In this document: piece after piece, positions 41,929 through 46,531 of the stretch
Layout: each line of letters opens with the position of its first letter
How positions within the stretch are numbered: the stretch's first letter is position 1
Assembly (NCBI GenBank): GCA_023428915.1
Contig: JAEYWL010000084.1
Span: 1 to 46,531 of the forward strand
DNA: 46,531 nt
Reading direction: 5' to 3'
Origin: Verrucomicrobiota bacterium
GTDB taxonomy: Bacteria; Chlamydiota; Chlamydiia; Chlamydiales; JAEYWL01
The notes under the pieces: model-generated
What the model was told of the DNA's origin: nothing
Seen by the model: the letters and a program-made list of their open reading frames with translations, nothing else
Database searches by the model: none
Made by a program: the position numbers and the translations under genes

Positions 41929-43551
41929 ATGGACCTTAAGCTGATAGCAATAGTTCTTTTTACCAGTCTTTCTTTGCCTTGTCTTGCTGCATATTCTCTT
42001 ATGAAAATGTCTCTGGAGGAAAAGGTAGGCCAGCTTTTAATGGTACATTTCAATGGGGAACAAGCCAACGATAATGCCAAGACTCTAGTGCAAGATACAA
42101 AAGTGGGGGGCATTATCTATTATAATTGGTCTAATGGCCTGAATTCCCCTGAGCAAGTTCAAAGTTTGAGTAAGGGCTTGCAAAAGCTTACCGAAGCAAA
42201 TCAAAACCCTATCCCTCTGCTAATTGCGACTGACCAGGAAGGCGGCGTTGTCACGCGCTTGAGCAATGGCTTTACGGTATTTCCCGGGAATAAGGCGCTG
42301 GGTGAAACAGGCCATCCGCAGCTTGCTGAAGATGCAGCTTTGGCCATGGGAGAAGAACTTCTGGCTGTCGGCATTAACATGAACCTTGCGCCGGTAGTGG
42401 ATGTAAATAGCAACCCTCGCAATCCGGTAATAGGCGTGCGCTCTTTCGGAGAGGACCCTGAAACAGTACTTGTTTTTGGAAAAAAGGCTTTAGATGGTTA
42501 TAAGCAGGCCGGGATCATCGCCGCCCTTAAACATTTTCCCGGTTATGGCGAGGCAGCTGTAGATCCTCATGAAGATCTGCCTGTTGTCCCTAAATCATTA
42601 GCCGAGCTGAAACAAGCCGAACTGCTTCCTTTTGCCCATCTAGCCTCTTCGGCTGACGCTATCATGACAGCCCATATTCTCGTGCCGGCTTTTGATGCAG
42701 AAAATTGTTCCACCCTTTCAGAAAAAACTCTCAGTTATCTACGGGACGCAATTGGGTTTAAAGGGATAATTGTCGCAGACTCCCTTGTTATGGAAGGCGT
42801 GGTTAAAAAATGCCGCACGGTAGATGAAGCCGCCATTCAAGCCCTGAATGCGGGGTGCGATCTCTTAATATTGGGGGGCAAACTCCTCATCGGGGAAAAT
42901 TCAAGGCAGGAACTGACTGTTGCAGATGTACAGCGCATCCACAATGCAATTATCCAAGCCGTCAAAGCAGGCAGAATTTCAGAAACAAGAGTCGATCAGG
43001 CAGTTGAAAGGATTCTCGACTTAAAAAACCGGTATTTAGCTTCCAGAAATGAAATCCAAAATGATCTGACGAAAATCATTAACACTCCTGCCCATCGCTC
43101 ATTAGCCCAAGATATAGCCTCGCGCGCTTTAAAGACTATCAAAAATGATCCTTGTCCGATCACATCTTTCCGGGAAAAAAATATTTGTGTTTTTGCCCCC
43201 AGGATACTCCAAACTAGCCTGGAACAAACTGACCTGTTTAAGATCGGAAAATCAGCAGCTCCATTCTTTTTCAATGATGTAAATCCTGCACATGAAGAAA
43301 TAGAAGCTGCCAGACAACAGGCAAAAACAGCAGAAGTATTGTTCATTTGTTCCTGCAATGCATGGAAGAACCCCTCACAAGCAGACCTAATTCAATCCCT
43401 GCTTGCTTTAGGCAAACCAATTGTCCTCGTGGTTACAAGAGATCCCTTAGACGCCTCTCTTTTTCCCCAAGCAACTCTTATATATCAGACATTCAGCCCA
43501 GCAGCAGTATCGATCCAAGCTGCCCTAAATAAATTAAACAAGAAAAATTAG
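41929..43551 (+). CDS. nagZ: GH3 beta-N-acetylhexosaminidase (NagZ-like) with signal peptide
   Basis: A 540-residue protein. I chose the ATG at 41929 because it opens a good signal peptide (MDLKLIAIVLFTSLSLPCLA); the frame also extends back to 41878 across the upstream gene end. The GH3 domain shows TDQEGGVVTRL, LAPVVDVNSNPRNPVIGVRS, the KHFPGYGEAAVDPHEDLP loop (201-218) with the general acid/base pair, and VADSLVMEG with the nucleophile aspartate (about 284). About 190 residues after the catalytic domain form the smaller alpha/beta domain. NagZ removes GlcNAc from muropeptides or glycans; the signal peptide predicts a periplasmic place, unlike cytosolic E. coli NagZ. Confidence 0.9.
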   Translation: MDLKLIAIVLFTSLSLPCLAAYSLMKMSLEEKVGQLLMVHFNGEQANDNAKTLVQDTKVGGIIYYNWSNGLNSPEQVQSLSKGLQKLTEANQNPIPLLIATDQEGGVVTRLSNGFTVFPGNKALGETGHPQLAEDAALAMGEELLAVGINMNLAPVVDVNSNPRNPVIGVRSFGEDPETVLVFGKKALDGYKQAGIIAALKHFPGYGEAAVDPHEDLPVVPKSLAELKQAELLPFAHLASSADAIMTAHILVPAFDAENCSTLSEKTLSYLRDAIGFKGIIVADSLVMEGVVKKCRTVDEAAIQALNAGCDLLILGGKLLIGENSRQELTVADVQRIHNAIIQAVKAGRISETRVDQAVERILDLKNRYLASRNEIQNDLTKIINTPAHRSLAQDIASRALKTIKNDPCPITSFREKNICVFAPRILQTSLEQTDLFKIGKSAAPFFFNDVNPAHEEIEAARQQAKTAEVLFICSCNAWKNPSQADLIQSLLALGKPIVLVVTRDPLDASLFPQATLIYQTFSPAAVSIQAALNKLNKKN

Positions 43552-43608
43552 TAGAAAAAATATCTTATTATTTAAATTCTCCAAGGATGAATTTTATTAC
43601 GGTAAACA

Positions 43609-44229
43609 ATGAGTTTCGATTTCTTTCTTAAGGGAATAGCTTTAGGCCTTGCCATTGCTGCCCCTGTCGGGCCGATAGGAGTGCTTTGCATTCGTAAAAC
43701 ATTGGAATTTGGCAGGCTTTCAGGCCTCTTTTCCGGCCTTGGAGCAGCTTGTGCAGACACTATTTATGCTGTCATTGCGGCCTTTGGACTAACCATTATT
43801 GCAAACTTTCTTTTAGAAGAACACTTCTGGTTTCGTTTAGCCGGGGGCCTATTTTTACTATATTTGGGCTGGAAAACTTTTAGCGCAATGCCAAATCCGC
43901 AAACTAAAAACCTTTCCCACACCACTCTTATAAACGACTTTTTTTCTACTTTTTTTCTGACGCTTACCAACCCCATGACAATCCTCGCCTTCCTGGCTGT
44001 TTTTGCCAGCCTGGGTCTTTCCGACATTGAAGGCGATTACATTCAAGCAGGCGAGTTAGTGTGCGGCGTATTTTTAGGCTCAGCCTTATGGTGGTTAATA
44101 TTAAGCGAAGGCGTCACTCTGTTTCGTAAAAAAATAAGCCAAGAGACAATGGAATGGATTAACCGCACTGCAGGCACAATCATTATGGGATTTGGAATAA
44201 TCACCCTGCTCAGCCTATTGTCAGTTTAA
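43609..44229 (+). CDS. LysE/RhtB family amino-acid exporter
   Basis: A 206-residue membrane protein with about six helices. GIALGLAIAAPVGPIGVLCI near the start is the conserved proline-glycine region of LysE/RhtB transporters, followed by GLFSGLGAACADTIYA, RLAGGLFLLYLGWKTF and TLTNPMTILAFLAVFA, all in the expected positions. These proteins export amino acids or their analogues from the cytoplasm. The specific substrate is unknown. It is a stand-alone gene 57 bases after the hexosaminidase and may be read through from it. Confidence 0.9.
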   Translation: MSFDFFLKGIALGLAIAAPVGPIGVLCIRKTLEFGRLSGLFSGLGAACADTIYAVIAAFGLTIIANFLLEEHFWFRLAGGLFLLYLGWKTFSAMPNPQTKNLSHTTLINDFFSTFFLTLTNPMTILAFLAVFASLGLSDIEGDYIQAGELVCGVFLGSALWWLILSEGVTLFRKKISQETMEWINRTAGTIIMGFGIITLLSLLSV

Positions 44230-44235
44230 CTCAAC

Positions 44236-44265
44236 TTTATGTGCGCGCACGTATTTTTATGTGCG
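44236..44265. repeat. Palindrome and short direct repeat after the exporter
   Basis: GTGCGCGCAC (44241-44250) is a perfect 10-bp palindrome, and TTTATGTGCG occurs twice, 20 bases apart (44236 and 44256). The 235-base gap up to the deaminase gene holds nothing else that I can name; this could be a regulator site or a weak terminator element. Confidence 0.3.
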
Positions 44266-44464
44266 AAGCTCATAAAATGTTCCTTTCCCTTGTCCTCTAA
44301 GAATAATTATTTTTTAGCGCAACAGCTTGCTCTTTTTTTATTTTTAAATCTATATTTATACCGAAACCATGTCAAAAACCAAATTTCGAATGTGTTTCAG
44401 TATATTCAAAATTTCGGGCACAGAATTAAGAAACACTTAAAATTTTTAGAAATTTAAGAAAAGT

Positions 44465-45268
44465 ATGTTTGCTGTTATTTATCAAGGATATGTCAAGTCG
44501 GGCCGAGAGCATGAATACCAAGAGGCTTGGAATAAAGTGGCCCGCTATTTTATCGAACAACGCGGCGCCATTGGCTCCTGTCTGCATCGCACAGCCGATG
44601 GATTATGGGTAGCTTACTCACGCTGGCCGGACAAGCACACTCGTGATAATTCGTGGCCCGGAGAAAATGCACCCGCAACAGAACTGCCGCTTGAAGTTCG
44701 CGAAGCAATTATCACCTTAAAAGAATGTTTAGATACCGAACAAAAAGTCTCTGATCTCTGCATGGAAGTCATCAACGACAAGCTTCTCTCCTCCACTAGC
44801 ACAGATTCAACCTATCAATTGTCAGCAGTACAAGAGCAAATCATGCAATTAGTCTATGATGAGGTTGAAGTTGCTATTAAAGAAGGCAATCCCCCTTTTG
44901 CTGCTATCATCACAGATGCAAAAAATAACATTTTAGCTGTATCCCATAACCAGGCAAACACCAAGCAATTGGCAATTGCTCATGCAGAAATGGAAGCCAT
45001 TCAAATAGCTTGCAAACGCATTGGGCAGAAAAAGCTTAATGGCTGCATCTTATATGCCAATGCCGAATCTTGTGCTATGTGTGCTACAGCAATAATCAAA
45101 TCGGGGATTACCCAAGTTTTTTACGGCGCTCCACACGAACCCGGCAGCAATCCCGATCTGCATTTGTGTGAAATAAATAAACAGACCCTGCCAAAGATAC
45201 AAGTGCACGGCGGATTCATGAAAGAGAAGTTTATTGAGCAAATCGAACGCGGCAGAAGGCAAGTTTAA
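44465..45268 (+). CDS. Fusion of ABM-like domain and nucleoside deaminase
   Basis: A 267-residue protein of two domains. Residues 1-107 resemble the antibiotic biosynthesis monooxygenase (ABM) dimeric alpha-beta barrel: FAVIYQGYVKSGREHEYQEA, GSCLHRTADGLWVAYSRW. Residues 120-267 are a cytidine/guanine deaminase-fold enzyme with the zinc site HAE (173-175) and CAMC (203-206). In the second site the residue before the first cysteine is serine (ESCAMC), where EPC is usual. The enzyme probably deaminates a free base or nucleoside with zinc-activated water; the ABM domain may sense or oxidise another small molecule. Its stop overlaps the convergent methyltransferase gene by four bases. Confidence 0.82.
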   Translation: MFAVIYQGYVKSGREHEYQEAWNKVARYFIEQRGAIGSCLHRTADGLWVAYSRWPDKHTRDNSWPGENAPATELPLEVREAIITLKECLDTEQKVSDLCMEVINDKLLSSTSTDSTYQLSAVQEQIMQLVYDEVEVAIKEGNPPFAAIITDAKNNILAVSHNQANTKQLAIAHAEMEAIQIACKRIGQKKLNGCILYANAESCAMCATAIIKSGITQVFYGAPHEPGSNPDLHLCEINKQTLPKIQVHGGFMKEKFIEQIERGRRQV

Positions 45269-45858
45269 ATCTGAGCTTGTAGAGCATAAATTAAGAAAGT
45301 CTGCTTCATTTTTGTCACTTCGACTTTATGCTGTTCTAGAATGGTAAAATGTAAAGAAAGCATGTTGTTGAGTTCTTTTTCAGTAAATTTAGAAAAAAAG
45401 CGCTCCATGCCTTTTCCAGTAGGATCTTCAAAGCCCTCTTCTTGCCCTTCAATAAAGCTAATAAAAGCCATGCCCTGTTGCTTTAGCAATAGCCTTATTT
45501 TTTGTAACTGTTCCGGAATTTCTTCTCTAGAAATGTGAATCAGTGAAGAAATTGCAATAACACTATCAAACTTATGAAACGCTTGAAAGTCTTGAAAGCG
45601 GCTTAGATGCACCTCTAGCCCTTTCTCTACAGCTTTTTTTGCTGGCGTCTCTGCAGGTTCCACACAAACAACCTTATGACCAAGCTCTTGCAACCAAGAA
45701 GCTAAAGCCCCAGCGCCAGATCCCACCTCAAGTATTGTACTAGAAGTTGATAAATGCTTTTGCAGCAAAGGAATCAAGACATCTTTAAAAGGAATCTTAT
45801 CGAAATCCCCAGCATGCGTATTGTAAAACGTTTGGTTAATTCGATCTCGCTCCCTCAT
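45265..45858 (-). CDS. Class I SAM-dependent methyltransferase
   Basis: A 197-residue Rossmann-fold methyltransferase. ILEVGSGAGALASWLQELGH (motif I, residues 42-61) binds SAM, VVCVEPAET is motif II with the acidic ribose contact, and FDSVIAISSLIHIS is motif IV. The later half has AFISFIEGQEEGFEDP and a final strand. It belongs to the small-molecule (UbiE/Methyltransf_11-like) type by layout; the substrate is not evident. There is no close partner gene; it converges on the deaminase fusion. Confidence 0.88.
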   Translation of the reverse strand: MRERDRINQTFYNTHAGDFDKIPFKDVLIPLLQKHLSTSSTILEVGSGAGALASWLQELGHKVVCVEPAETPAKKAVEKGLEVHLSRFQDFQAFHKFDSVIAISSLIHISREEIPEQLQKIRLLLKQQGMAFISFIEGQEEGFEDPTGKGMERFFSKFTEKELNNMLSLHFTILEQHKVEVTKMKQTFLIYALQAQI

Positions 45859-45950
45859 TGTATCTCTAACCCCCTAGATTTTCAAAAATCACTCAAATAT
45901 ATCTGATTTTTTAATAAAGTTAAATTCGTAAGGCTATCTATCCAAAATGA

Positions 45951-46115
45951 CATAAATATGTTTATTTCCCTTTAAAAAAATCTCATTTACCAAAAACTAA
46001 CCAGTATCGTTATGAAATTACTGTAAATAAAAACGTTGTTGTTGCTGAATTTACAGAATATCTAGATACTCAAGAATTATCGTTAAATAACGCCTGGATA
46101 AAGACCATTGAATAA
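45951..46115 (+). pseudogene. Remnant reading frame without a start
   Basis: A 54-codon frame opens after a TGA at 45948 and runs to a TAA at 46115. It has no ATG, GTG or TTG near its left end but reads like protein from about residue 12: PKTNQYRYEITVNKNVVVAE, then FTEYLDTQELSLNNAWIKTI. A run of seven A lies near its left end (45974-45980), where a frame change could have cut it off. It ends three bases before the ATG of the next gene, so it may be the 3' end of a lost partner gene. Confidence 0.4.
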
Positions 46116-46118
46116 AAT

Positions 46119-46520
46119 ATGAATAATATAAATCAATTAAATCAACATATTAATCAAAAAGAATGGATGAATATTTCGAAAGAATACGCCTCTAAATTTT
46201 TAGCTGAAAATCTAAGTTTTATTGATGCTCTTATTCTTTCTAGATTATTGCTTGAAAATGAAGACTTTGATGATACGATTCAAATTTTTGCCATTGAACT
46301 AATTAAATCGATCAAGGAATTCCATAAAGAACAATGGGAAGGTGACTGGCGACATGAAGCTTATCTAGGTTATGCATATGGTTTACCTGGATGGTTTCAT
46401 GAAGGTAACCGGGAAATAAACCCATCTTGGCAAAGAATTAAGGAGCTGATTTTTGCAGGCGGCTCTCAAGCCAATTGTCAGGTAACAGCTCGTAGAGCTT
46501 TTGGTTGCTGTGAAACATGA
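46119..46520 (+). CDS. Unknown small protein, possibly immunity-like
   Basis: A 133-residue soluble, mostly helical, acidic protein: EYASKFLAENLSFIDALILS, then WRHEAYLGYAYGLPGWFHEG and NPSWQRIKELIFAGG. The tryptophan- and glycine-rich middle and the small size recall immunity proteins of polymorphic toxins, but I cannot name a family and no toxin gene is in the window. The last residues (CQVTARRAFGCCET) look less typical and may result from a frameshift near the stop. The gene is AT-rich compared with most of the window. It ends 11 bases before the window end. Confidence 0.5.
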   Translation: MNNINQLNQHINQKEWMNISKEYASKFLAENLSFIDALILSRLLLENEDFDDTIQIFAIELIKSIKEFHKEQWEGDWRHEAYLGYAYGLPGWFHEGNREINPSWQRIKELIFAGGSQANCQVTARRAFGCCET

Positions 46521-46531
46521 TCCTGCGCATG

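Noticed and set aside
1..46531. CRISPR array, rRNA genes, insertion sequences or an origin of replication.
   Set aside because: No regularly spaced repeats, rRNA-like stretches, transposase motifs or DnaA-box clusters were seen.

Overview
The window looks like a chromosomal segment of an environmental (amoeba-associated type) member of the Chlamydiae. I base this on recalled similarity: RecA, enolase and the large Na+/H+ antiporter read like chlamydial versions. The sequence also carries much more surface-sugar and accessory gene content than the animal-pathogenic Chlamydia. The phylum is moderately certain; I cannot name a genus. Base composition looks close to even, moderately AT-rich. The window holds one tRNA, no rRNA, no CRISPR array and no recognisable insertion sequence.

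Layout. 1-6.6 kb: a relic of a HepT toxin, recA (minus) with a clear terminator, a GT-B glycosyltransferase (minus), then enolase, a GT2 glycosyltransferase and an O-antigen ligase/polymerase-like membrane protein (plus). 6.6-12.9 kb: a tripartite exporter, made of a TolC-type lipoprotein facing a four-gene YbhG-F-S-R-like ABC operon. 13.2-19.7 kb: two divergent transcription units that together encode all steps from UDP-GlcNAc to UDP-2,3-diacetamido-2,3-dideoxy-mannuronic acid (WbpA, a WbpB-WbpD fusion, WbpE, WbpI) plus a glycosyltransferase. 19.7-24 kb: a Na+/H+ antiporter, TatA/TatC, two small unknown proteins and uracil-DNA glycosylase. 24-27.4 kb: a tightly overlapping four-gene sugar operon (two SDR enzymes, an RmlC-type epimerase and a rhamnosyltransferase-like GT2).

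From 27.8 to 39.4 kb, right after a tRNA-Pro(GGG), lies an accessory island. It holds a lone predicted PD-(D/E)XK nuclease, then a convergent seven-gene operon: half-length HsdS, HsdM, DinD, full-length HsdS, HsdR, a YgjP-type zinc peptidase and a 397-residue protein of unknown family. About 1.1 kb of degraded coding sequence follows. From 39.4 kb come an aminoglycoside/choline-kinase-like phosphotransferase, an intact MntA/HepT toxin-antitoxin pair, a ClbS-like protein, a GH3 beta-N-acetylhexosaminidase, a LysE-type exporter, an ABM-nucleoside deaminase fusion, a methyltransferase and a small unknown gene with a broken neighbour.

The two strongest themes are surface polysaccharide assembly (three glycosyltransferase/sugar clusters, a ligase/polymerase, an exporter) and defence (extended type I restriction operon, extra nuclease, toxin-antitoxin). 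The extended restriction operon with two specificity genes and an unrecognised last gene is my best candidate for something not fully described. All function calls come from reading motifs; no database search was possible.
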